This document shows, piece by piece, positions 24,727 through 31,934 of a DNA stretch of 34,344 nucleotides; position 1 is the first letter of the stretch, and each line of letters opens with the position of its first letter. The notes beneath the pieces are model-generated. The model worked only from the letters and a program-made list of their open reading frames with translations. It had not been told where the DNA came from and did not search any database. The translations under genes were made by a program, and so were the position numbers. The DNA is from Segatella hominis. Its GTDB lineage: Bacteria; Bacteroidota; Bacteroidia; Bacteroidales; Bacteroidaceae. Location of the stretch: assembly GCF_004535825.1 (NCBI RefSeq), contig NZ_SGVY01000042.1, positions 1 to 34,344 on the forward strand, written 5' to 3'.

Positions 24727-26316
24727 ATGAAATATCCAATAGGAATACAGACATTTGATAAGATAAGGAATGAAGGTTATGTCTATATAGATAAAACAGA
24801 TATGATCTATTCTTTGGTAACAGAAGGACAAATATACTTTCTGAGTCGCCCTCGTCGATTCGGAAAGAGCCTTCTTATTTCTACTTTGGAAAGCTATTTC
24901 CTGGGTAGGGAGGATTTATTCCATGGACTTGCTATTGAAAAACTTGAGAAGGATTGGAAGAAATACCCTGTGATTCATATAGACTTTGGTGCTGGCAATT
25001 TTACAAAGGAGACGTTTTTGGATGAAACGCTGAATGCCATTCTTTCTGCATGGGAAGAAAAATACCAAATCAAAAATACGTTAACTGATTTTGGGTTACG
25101 CTTTGTCAATTTGCTCAATGAAATCCATCGCCAAACTGGTCTCCGTGCCGTTGTGTTGATAGATGAATACGACAAGCCACTCCTTGATGTGATGGATCTT
25201 GACTACAAGGTAGCCTTTCAGGGTACCGAAATAACCTTGGAGGAATACAACCGCAATACCTTGAAGGGATTCTATTCTGCTTTCAAGACAGCTGATGCAG
25301 ACCTCCAGTTTGTCTTCTTGACAGGCGTAACGAAGTTCTCGCAGGTTAGCGTGTTCAGCGGTTTCAACCAACCAGAAGATATTAGTATGTCGCCTGCATT
25401 TGATACACTTTGCGGCATCACTGAGGAAGAGTTGATAAAATATTTTAGTGAACCTATCAAAAAGATGTCGGGCGTTTATCATTGTTCATTTGAGGATATG
25501 GTCAGAATGTTGATGAAACAATATAATGGTTACCATTTCTCTGATACCATGAATGGTGTCATCAATCCGTTCAGCTTGCTGAATGCATGCAAGAACTTGC
25601 GTCTTCAGGATTATTGGTTCAAGACAGGCACACCAACTTATCTTGCTCGCCTCTTGAGCCACTACGATGAGAACATGGATGAGCTGACGGGAAAGTATTA
25701 TTCACCAGACCATTTCATTGATTATAAGGCTGATACCGAACGCCCACTTCCGATGATATACCAGAGTGGTTATCTCACCATTAAGGATTACAAGCATAGA
25801 ACCAATACCTTCTTGCTTGATTTTCCAAACGATGAAGTAAAACGAGGATTTATAAGCCTATTGGCCAATAATTACTTTCAAACGAAGGAAGACGTTAAGA
25901 ATTGGCTGACAGAAGCCGTAGAAAATCTTGATGAAGGAAATTTGGACCATTTCAAGTTTCTCATCACCTCCTTCCTCTCCAGCATCCCTTACACGATGCG
26001 ACGAAAGGAGAATGAGCGAGAGAAGGAACGTTATTTCCACTATACTTTCTATCTCTTGTTGCGCTTAGCGAGTACATACATTACTTATACCGAAAAGGAA
26101 CAGAGTCAAGGTCGTGTGGATTGCATCATCGAGACCGATAAATATATCTACATCTTCGAGTTCAAACTGGATGGAACGGCAAAGGAGGCTTTACAGCAGA
26201 TAGAGGAAAAGGGCTATGCCCAACCTTACCTTACAGATTCCAGAAAACTCTATAAGATAGGGTGCAGTTTCTCTTCAGAAACAGGAACTATCGAGGACTG
26301 GGATGTAAAGGAATGA
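24727..26316 (+). CDS. AAA-ATPase-like / PD-(D/E)XK nuclease (DUF1703) protein
   Basis: A 529-aa fusion common in Bacteroidota. The N-terminal AAA-ATPase-like domain has the signature FDKIRNEGYVYIDKTDMIY and a Walker A variant RPRRFGKSLL (PRRFGKS at 42-48). A Walker B-like strand reads VVLIDEYDKPLLD, followed by FLTGVTKFSQVSVFSGFN. The C-terminal PD-(D/E)XK nuclease domain shows QGRVDCIIETDKYIYIFEFK with the catalytic Asp and Glu-x-Lys. The function is unknown; many paralogues per genome and unstable location suggest a mobile or selfish gene. It faces the opposite way to all nitrogen genes and separates asnB from the porin-amtB-glnB set, so it is probably an insertion. Confidence 0.9.
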   Translation: MKYPIGIQTFDKIRNEGYVYIDKTDMIYSLVTEGQIYFLSRPRRFGKSLLISTLESYFLGREDLFHGLAIEKLEKDWKKYPVIHIDFGAGNFTKETFLDETLNAILSAWEEKYQIKNTLTDFGLRFVNLLNEIHRQTGLRAVVLIDEYDKPLLDVMDLDYKVAFQGTEITLEEYNRNTLKGFYSAFKTADADLQFVFLTGVTKFSQVSVFSGFNQPEDISMSPAFDTLCGITEEELIKYFSEPIKKMSGVYHCSFEDMVRMLMKQYNGYHFSDTMNGVINPFSLLNACKNLRLQDYWFKTGTPTYLARLLSHYDENMDELTGKYYSPDHFIDYKADTERPLPMIYQSGYLTIKDYKHRTNTFLLDFPNDEVKRGFISLLANNYFQTKEDVKNWLTEAVENLDEGNLDHFKFLITSFLSSIPYTMRRKENEREKERYFHYTFYLLLRLASTYITYTEKEQSQGRVDCIIETDKYIYIFEFKLDGTAKEALQQIEEKGYAQPYLTDSRKLYKIGCSFSSETGTIEDWDVKE

Positions 26317-26342
26317 GAAATTAGAAATGAGAAATTAGAAAT
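26315..26342 (+). repeat. Tandem 14-bp repeat GAGAAATTAGAAAT
   Basis: Two perfect copies begin at the stop codon of the preceding gene (26315-26328 and 26329-26342). Such short duplications arise by slippage; no function is proposed. Confidence 0.8.
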
Positions 26343-26363
26343 GAATGGGAAGGCACAAAAAAA

Positions 26364-26387
26364 CCGACAGTCTGGAAAGACCATCGG
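26364..26387 (-). terminator. Terminator between the ATPase gene and the porin-like gene
   Basis: CCGACAGTCT (26364-26373) and AGACCATCGG (26378-26387) pair at 8 of 10 positions around GGAA. On the minus strand it is followed by TTTTTTT, so it mainly ends the glnB-amtB-porin transcript. It lies 80 bp after the porin stop. Confidence 0.8.
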
Positions 26388-26469
26388 CTTTAGATAATAA
26401 AAACTTAAACTCTTATTACAGATACTGCAAGTAAACCTGCAGTTATTGATAACTGTATGCAAACCTGCT

Positions 26470-27201
26470 TTATGGCTGCAAGGTGAAACCTACAACCAAA
26501 TATGCCTTCTCGCTACTTGGGTTGGCTGCAATCTGTGCAAAGACTGGCACACTGAAGGTATCAGTAATCTTGATATCCTTGGTAGCCTTGACAGCAACAT
26601 TGGTTACTGCGAAGCCCTTCACACCTCCCTCATGACCATAATAGGAAGTGGTGGCATAAGGAACGGCACCGATGGTAGCTGTCCAGTCGCATCCACCCAA
26701 TTTGAATGGAGCTGAAGCCTCTACATAAGATGAATATGCACGCTTGCCACTCTTGTTGAGACCATCTGCACCAGCAAAGTTGGTGTACCAGTTCAAGGCT
26801 ACAGGACCAAAGTCATAACCTACATTTGCCTCAAAAACATGAGAAGTCTTGTGAGAATCATACTCGAAATAGCGACCGTCACCAGAATTGAACCAATAAT
26901 CAGTAATACCAATGGTAAGACCTCCAGTGGAATAGGCAGCAGTCAAATCGAATTCCTTGGTGTCATCCCATTTGGAAAGACCTACACTACCCCAACCAGT
27001 CAAAGAGAAACCCTTATAACCGATACCAAGAGTAGGCTGGAGTGATACGTTGCCAAGATCCTGACCACGCCAGATATACTGACTAACAACATCTGCAGCA
27101 ATGGTAGTTTCCACCTCATCCTGAGCAGAAGCAGCAGGAGCAAAAGCAATCAAACCGAGTGCCAATACACTCATCTTTTTCATATCTAAAATCTTTTTCA
27201 T
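26470..27201 (-). CDS. Outer-membrane beta-barrel protein (TorF-like), AmtB-associated
   Basis: A 243-aa secreted protein. Residues 1-27 are a signal peptide (KKMSVLALGLIAFAPAASAQ). The rest is alternating amphipathic strands (AADVVSQYIWRGQDLGN; GFSLTGWGSVGLSKWDD; ASAPFKLGGCDWTATIGAVP), ending in a hydrophobic strand YLVVGFTLQP, as expected of a barrel. The YIWRG-x-D-x-G block near residue 42 is typical of TorF-type putative porins. It lies 48 bp downstream of amtB in the same orientation. Co-transcription with amtB and glnB suggests outer-membrane passage of a nitrogen compound, which is inference. Met7 is an alternative start. Confidence 0.8.
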   Translation of the reverse strand: MKKILDMKKMSVLALGLIAFAPAASAQDEVETTIAADVVSQYIWRGQDLGNVSLQPTLGIGYKGFSLTGWGSVGLSKWDDTKEFDLTAAYSTGGLTIGITDYWFNSGDGRYFEYDSHKTSHVFEANVGYDFGPVALNWYTNFAGADGLNKSGKRAYSSYVEASAPFKLGGCDWTATIGAVPYATTSYYGHEGGVKGFAVTNVAVKATKDIKITDTFSVPVFAQIAANPSSEKAYLVVGFTLQP

Positions 27202-27249
27202 AATCTCACAATTTTAATGTTAATACAACTCTAAATTATCTGCGGGAGA

Positions 27250-28506
27250 TTAGTTGTAGCAACTCTCTCCATGCTCGTAGATATCGAGACCTTCTTCCTC
27301 AATACGCTTGTCAACACGCAGACCAGCAATCTTCTTGATACCCCAGAAGAGGATTACACCTGTGACTGCAGCCCAAAGATCAATACAGAGGATACCGAAG
27401 CACTGTGCACCGAAGAAACCGAAGCCACCACCATAGAAAGCACCACCGTCGAGGGCGAAGAGACCAGTCATCAATGTACCGAAGATACCACATACACCGT
27501 GTACTGAACTTGCACCTACAGGGTCATCAATATGAAGTTTGGTATCGATAAACTCGATAGAGAATACCAGAATGATACCAGCCAAGAGACCGATGATGGC
27601 AGAACCCAATGGGCTAACCAAGTCGCAACCTGCTGTGATGGCTACCAAACCAGCCAAGATACCATTCAATGTCAATGAGAATGATGGCTTGCCATACTTA
27701 ATCCAAGAAGTAAACATAGTACCGAGACCACCGCAAACAGCAGCAAGGTTGGTTGTCAGGAATACGTGGCTGATGGCAACACGGTTAACCTCACCAGAAG
27801 CAGCGAGCTGAGAACCTGGGTTGAAACCGAACCAACCAAACCAGAGGATGAATACACCGAGGGCAGCAGCCATCAGGTTGTGACCTGGAATAGCAGTACT
27901 CTTGCCGTTGCGATATTTACCGAGACGAGGGCCAAGACAGATGGCACCAACCAAGGCGAGCACACCACCTACGCTATGTACGATAGCAGAACCTGCAAAA
28001 TCATGGAAGGCAGCACCGAAGGTATCCATCATGAAAGAACCTGCATCGGCGTTGCAAAGCCAGCCGCCACCCCATGTCCAGTGACCTTCTACTGGATAGA
28101 TAATCAATGAAATGAAGAATGAATAGATGCAGTACATAGAGAACTTGGTACGTTCTGCCATAGCTCCAGAAACGATAGTAGCACTTGTAGCGCAGAATAC
28201 AGTTTCAAACATCAGGAAACCCTCTGTAGGAAGATCACCATGATAGAAAGAAAGGTCGCCAAAGTTTGGCATACCGATAAAACCAGCACCATCGCTACCA
28301 AACATAAATCCGAAACCGACGAACCAGAAGAGAACAGAACCGATCATGAAATCGACGAAGTTCTTGAACAAGATGTTCGCAGTGTTTTTACTGCGGGTAA
28401 AACCCGCCTCACAGAGGGCAAATCCCGGCTGCATGAAAAAGACCAACATGGCTGCTAAGAGCATCCACACGGTATCTAATGAAATACCTAAATCCTGTAC
28501 ACTCAT
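27250..28506 (-). CDS. amtB: Ammonium transporter
   Basis: A 418-aa inner-membrane channel for ammonium/ammonia with about 11 helices. The pore histidine pair is His177 (AIVHSVGG) and His336 (SVHGVCGIFGT). The family signature FHDFAGSAIVHSVGGVLALV is at 168-187, and the early block LCEAGFTRSKNTANILFKN at 31-49. The C-terminal tail (KRIEEEGLDIYEHGE) is the PII-docking segment, so it should be closed by the neighbouring GlnB when nitrogen is plentiful. It lies 126 bp downstream of glnB, the conserved glnK-amtB pairing in reversed order. Confidence 0.97.
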   Translation of the reverse strand: MSVQDLGISLDTVWMLLAAMLVFFMQPGFALCEAGFTRSKNTANILFKNFVDFMIGSVLFWFVGFGFMFGSDGAGFIGMPNFGDLSFYHGDLPTEGFLMFETVFCATSATIVSGAMAERTKFSMYCIYSFFISLIIYPVEGHWTWGGGWLCNADAGSFMMDTFGAAFHDFAGSAIVHSVGGVLALVGAICLGPRLGKYRNGKSTAIPGHNLMAAALGVFILWFGWFGFNPGSQLAASGEVNRVAISHVFLTTNLAAVCGGLGTMFTSWIKYGKPSFSLTLNGILAGLVAITAGCDLVSPLGSAIIGLLAGIILVFSIEFIDTKLHIDDPVGASSVHGVCGIFGTLMTGLFALDGGAFYGGGFGFFGAQCFGILCIDLWAAVTGVILFWGIKKIAGLRVDKRIEEEGLDIYEHGESCYN

Positions 28507-28632
28507 AATCTTTTAACTTTAAAGTGTTGTTGTTATCCCAATCTTTCAATATATCAGCTATCTGATTTCAAATATCATTTATATGACTCAGATTGGTTAT
28601 TGTAAAATCTCTCTCCTCCTATTCAACAAAGT

Positions 28633-28989
28633 TTATTTCTCCTGCTCTGCATTATAGAGTGCGATGTCGCCTCTTTCACCTGTACGGATGCGAATGGTAT
28701 CCTCTACAGGGATTACAAAGATACGACCATCACCAATCTCGCCTGTACGGGCAGCCTCCTGGATGGCATTAATAGTTTTTTCTACGTTCTTGTCGCGAAC
28801 GACTACATTCAAAAGTACTCGCTCGATACTACTGGTATCATACATGACACCACGATAAATACGAGCCTGTCTCATCTTGCCTTCGCCTCTTACGTCATAG
28901 TAAGAAAACCACTCGATGTCGGCGGCAAGCAATGCTTCCTTTACATCCTCAAACTTTGTCTTACGGATGATAGCTTCGATCTTTTTCAT
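28633..28989 (-). CDS. glnB: Nitrogen regulatory protein PII
   Basis: A 118-aa PII signal protein, a trimer that senses ATP/ADP and 2-oxoglutarate and regulates AmtB. MKKIEAIIRKTKFEDVKEAL opens the fold, and TGEIGDGRIFVIPVEDTIRI then RTGERG are the conserved nucleotide-binding blocks. The T-loop (residues ~35-55, GEGKMRQARIYRGVMYDTSS) is one residue shorter than in E. coli GlnB; Tyr50 takes the place of the uridylylated Tyr51 and Tyr45 that of Tyr46. Whether it is uridylylated is unknown. First gene of the glnB-amtB-porin operon. Confidence 0.95.
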   Translation of the reverse strand: MKKIEAIIRKTKFEDVKEALLAADIEWFSYYDVRGEGKMRQARIYRGVMYDTSSIERVLLNVVVRDKNVEKTINAIQEAARTGEIGDGRIFVIPVEDTIRIRTGERGDIALYNAEQEK

Positions 28990-29050
28990 GTTACTTTCTC
29001 CTATATGTTATTACACTTATTGTTATTTACACTTTGTTATCTTTCGAGTG

Positions 29051-29058
29051 CAAAAGTA
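29051..29058 (-). promoter_or_regulatory. -7 box of the glnB operon
   Basis: TACTTTTG on the minus strand, about 65 nt before the glnB start. The upstream partner is weak, as might be expected if an activator is needed under nitrogen limitation. Confidence 0.5.
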
Positions 29059-29145
29059 CAACAATTTGCTAACATATAGAGATTTTCAATGACATTTTGT
29101 TGTTAAAAGTTTTATTAGCTTACAAAAAGATAAATCATAAAAAGA

Positions 29146-29202
29146 AAGAAGCGCCAAATTGTAAGCTAAAACAGCAAATATGCTTACAATTTGACGCTTC
29201 TT
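29146..29202. terminator. Long bidirectional hairpin terminator
   Basis: The arm starting AAGAAGCG at 29146-29166 pairs with the arm at 29182-29202 over 21 positions with one mismatch, around a 15-nt loop. A-rich sequence on the left and T-rich on the right allow it to work on both strands. It would end transcripts arriving from the polysaccharide locus before glnB. Confidence 0.75.
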
Positions 29203-29315
29203 TTATTTATTTAGAAAAACAGTCTTTCTGGCAAACCCAACTTCACCTTCATTCTATCAAGGAAGTAAGTACAGCAATGGTTCTTTGCGGTCCATATCGT
29301 AATTTTTAGTGTTTT

Positions 29316-29507
29316 TCAATATCCCCACTTCGTATCAAGTTGCACCTCCACAGTCTTGATGACATTCTTTGTCAGCAAAGCTCGATTCTTCAGCAGAATC
29401 TTTATCTCCCGAAAATCGGGAGGATAATACACTTTGCCATTTCTGATTAAGATGCCCATTCTGTTTGGAGCAATCTCAAAGATGGCGGTCCCATCCCGCA
29501 CAACCAT
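29316..29507 (-). CDS. Short hypothetical protein, possibly a broken gene
   Basis: A 63-residue frame starting MVVRDGTAIFEIAPNRMG and ending VQLDTKWGY. No family is recognised. The same frame stays open for 34 more codons after its TGA stop (29316-29318), ending DRMKVKLGLPERLFF at a TAA (29211-29213) directly before the terminator hairpin. This suggests a longer gene interrupted by one nonsense change, but chance is possible. A 22-bp direct repeat (29483-29504 and 29526-29547) overlaps its beginning. Confidence 0.3.
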   Translation of the reverse strand: MVVRDGTAIFEIAPNRMGILIRNGKVYYPPDFREIKILLKNRALLTKNVIKTVEVQLDTKWGY

Positions 29508-29547
29508 TTTAGCAAGTCTTCTCCCTGGCGGTCCCATCCCGCACAAC
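29483..29547. repeat. 22-bp direct repeat with 21-bp spacer
   Basis: GGCGGTCCCATCCCGCACAA with one flanking base on each side occurs at 29483-29504 and 29526-29547, a 43-bp period. The segment is more GC-rich than the surroundings. Confidence 0.75.
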
Positions 29548-29707
29548 TACCTGACGAGACCTCTGATGGTCCGTCAACCTTAGAACGAAACGGTTAAGAG
29601 CGAGGAGGAGCGGTTACATCCCTTGTCCCCTGAGGGGAAAAGGGCTTGGGAAAAGCGGAGGAGCCTTCCTTAAGGGTAAGGAAGGACGGGTAGGTTTTCG
29701 AGAAAAG
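29548..29707. other. GC-rich hairpin-bearing spacer
   Basis: No gene is seen. CCTTCCTT (29664-29671) and AAGGAAGG (29678-29685) form a perfect stem, and CCCTTGTCCCC can pair with GGGGAAAAGGG just before it. The base composition differs from the neighbouring genes, as is common in mobile-element debris. Confidence 0.45.
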
Positions 29708-29842
29708 TTATTTCCTCACTTTACTTGCTTCCTCAATATCCCTTGTTTCTTCTTTAGCCTCTGTCACAGCCATTTTGATAACCATACCTACAAAGCCGAT
29801 AATAGCTAATCCTATCACTCCTAAAATTATTTTCCACCACAT
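29708..29842 (-). CDS. Small single-pass membrane protein (44 aa)
   Basis: Not a recognised family. The 44 residues start MWWKIILGVIGLAIIGFVGM, a clear transmembrane helix, and end with a charged tail (TEAKEETRDIEEASKVRK). It is oriented like, and 57 bp downstream of, the GT2 gene. An A-rich stretch lies upstream of the ATG. The clean helix-plus-charged-tail layout and the position argue for a real gene. Confidence 0.55.
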   Translation of the reverse strand: MWWKIILGVIGLAIIGFVGMVIKMAVTEAKEETRDIEEASKVRK

Positions 29843-29899
29843 AGTTTTTAATTTAAAAGTTTATATTTATGTTTTTACACTCTGTAAATCAATATTTTG

Positions 29900-30652
29900 T
29901 TACTTGAATTTAGCTTTTATAAACTGTGGAACTTTCCACATCATTTTCTCAATCTTCGTAACCGTAGGATTCATGCCATGCGACTGATACAATCTGATAT
30001 CCTCCTTCCACATTTGCTTTCTCCTGGCTGAATCAGTACTCAAACCACCCATGCGCATTCTCACAATATACTCTTTCAGATACGTAACGCTCAACTCACC
30101 ACCCAGAAGATAGCGGAAAAGAAAATCAGAGTCAGCTGCAATCTTGTAACTCTCGTTATACAACCCCTTACGCTCCATCACATCCCTGCGAATATAACAG
30201 GTAGGATGCAAAGGAAGCCAGCCATGACGCACCTTCCATAGGCGATAAGTACCACCAATCCAGTTGCGTACCACCTTATCAGTATTCTCAGGATTTACAA
30301 ACAAGCCATCACCGTACAGGAAGTCAGCATGCGTCTCCTCAAACCTCTGAACGATATGCGAGACCGTCTGGTTAGAGAACAAGAAATCATCCGAATGTAC
30401 CAGCCCAATCACATCACCCGTAGCAGCACGAATACCCTTGTTGATAGCTTCATACATACCATGATCAGGCTCAGAGATGATTTTCGAGATTTTGTCCTTA
30501 TACTCATTGATAATACTCAACGAATTGTCCTTAGAAGCACCATCCACCACGATATACTCAATATCAGGATAGTCTTGAGACAAAACACTTTCTATACAAC
30601 CACGAATCGTCTTCTCACGGTTGTAACATGATGTTATAATTGTTACTTTCAT
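29900..30652 (-). CDS. Family 2 glycosyltransferase (WcaA-like)
   Basis: A 250-aa cytoplasmic or membrane-associated GT-A fold enzyme that would transfer a sugar from a nucleotide donor in surface-polysaccharide synthesis. MKVTIITSCYNREKTIRGCI is the typical opening, VDGASKDNS (36-44) binds the nucleotide, HSDD (86-89) is the metal-binding DXD-type motif, and AADSDFLFRYLLGGE carries the acceptor-side acidic residues. The start at 30652 (MKVTII) was preferred over 30661. It lies 50 bp downstream of the NTP_transf_5 gene. Donor and acceptor are unknown. Confidence 0.92.
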   Translation of the reverse strand: MKVTIITSCYNREKTIRGCIESVLSQDYPDIEYIVVDGASKDNSLSIINEYKDKISKIISEPDHGMYEAINKGIRAATGDVIGLVHSDDFLFSNQTVSHIVQRFEETHADFLYGDGLFVNPENTDKVVRNWIGGTYRLWKVRHGWLPLHPTCYIRRDVMERKGLYNESYKIAADSDFLFRYLLGGELSVTYLKEYIVRMRMGGLSTDSARRKQMWKEDIRLYQSHGMNPTVTKIEKMMWKVPQFIKAKFK

Positions 30653-30702
30653 AATTGTCAAGTTTTAAAAAGATATGGGATAAAGAAAAACGAAATCAAA
30701 TA

Positions 30703-31851
30703 TCAATCCCGTTTTACGTGAATATTAAATAAGAATTTATTGAGAAGATAGCTTCTCGATTCAGCAGGAAGCAGATGTCTGAAAAGCAAGCAGCGCTTGA
30801 TAAAATAAGCCATGGAATGCCATTTTCGAATAAAAACATTCTCATTACGTTGAAAAGCAGTACGCTGACTACCAAAATTACCACCATCGAAAATTTCACG
30901 GATGATAAACCCAGCATGATCAGCCATAATCCCCAAAGGCCATTTCTCCTTTTTCAGACCTAACATTTCCACCAAGATATAACCTAAAGCCCCGGCTACC
31001 TCATCTAATTGAAGTTCCTCCACATATTGCCTGAGAACATCAGCATTGATTTCATCACAATGCCTATCCACATAGACTGCCAAGTCACAAATCTGACGGA
31101 TACCTACCCCAGCCTCTAAGAGATGACGAGTAATATGCATCAGCTGATGCAGAACAGACAAAGTAGGCGGAACCGTTTCTATCTCCTCTCCCTCTATTCG
31201 AACATAATAAGGATCATTGGCTGCAAACTCATAATCTATGATATTTTGCAAGCGTCGCTGTAAGCGATGATTCTCAAACCTGCACATCTGATAGTGAAGT
31301 TCCACCTCGAAACCCTTCAGGTCAACAGCAAAATGCTTATGCTCCCAGGCACTTTCATTCCCCTGATGAGCATGACCACCCACACGGATAGCCCAGTCGA
31401 TAGCCTTTTTACAATCATCCTGCTGCTTGAAATAGAGGTCAATATCCCCACTGACCCTGTGCAGAGGATTCGGATAGTTTTGCGCAAAGGTCTGCCCTTT
31501 CATCAGCACGGGATGCCAGCCTAAACTTCTCAATTTACCGTAAAGCGAAATAACCATACGGTTCATCTTCAAGTTATGCTGTTCCAGCTTCATCGCCAGA
31601 CCTACCCATATCAGCAGAACATCCCCAGGAGCTCCAATCTTACCTTTACAACTCGCCAGGACATCAGCCGTTAACCCAATAACACACTGTTCCTTAGCAA
31701 GACGAAATAAGGCATTCCAAGAGAAATTCCACAATCGCTCAGCCACGACCTCCTCTTCCCCATCAAGCTGCTGGAGAGAAGAATCAGAACGAGACCAAAG
31801 AGATAACTTCAGTAAATCAAACAGTTCTTTTTCTACATTTTTCAATTGCAT
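30703..31851 (-). CDS. Nucleotidyltransferase-family protein (NTP_transf_5)
   Basis: A 382-aa protein with the nucleotidyltransferase core PVLMKGQTFAQNYPNPLHRV then SGDIDLYF (135-141), in which Asp136 and Asp138 are the metal ligands. An N-terminal helical part precedes it and a long helical region follows (LHQLMHITRHLLEAGVGIRQ, ICDLAVYVDRH). This is the layout of NTP_transf_5 (PF14907) proteins, common in polysaccharide clusters of Bacteroidota; their substrate is unknown. It lies 83 bp downstream of the HEPN gene and 50 bp before the GT2 gene on the same strand. Confidence 0.85.
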   Translation of the reverse strand: MQLKNVEKELFDLLKLSLWSRSDSSLQQLDGEEEVVAERLWNFSWNALFRLAKEQCVIGLTADVLASCKGKIGAPGDVLLIWVGLAMKLEQHNLKMNRMVISLYGKLRSLGWHPVLMKGQTFAQNYPNPLHRVSGDIDLYFKQQDDCKKAIDWAIRVGGHAHQGNESAWEHKHFAVDLKGFEVELHYQMCRFENHRLQRRLQNIIDYEFAANDPYYVRIEGEEIETVPPTLSVLHQLMHITRHLLEAGVGIRQICDLAVYVDRHCDEINADVLRQYVEELQLDEVAGALGYILVEMLGLKKEKWPLGIMADHAGFIIREIFDGGNFGSQRTAFQRNENVFIRKWHSMAYFIKRCLLFRHLLPAESRSYLLNKFLFNIHVKRD

Positions 31852-31934
31852 ATCTGTATAGGTTTATGAAATTTATCAAACTTCATATTTTTCATAGATT
31901 CTTTGAATATACTATCTATATTGATAGCATACCT

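Noticed and set aside
29316-29318. TGA read as selenocysteine
   Set aside because: No selenoprotein family is recognised, and the hairpin further downstream is an ordinary terminator.
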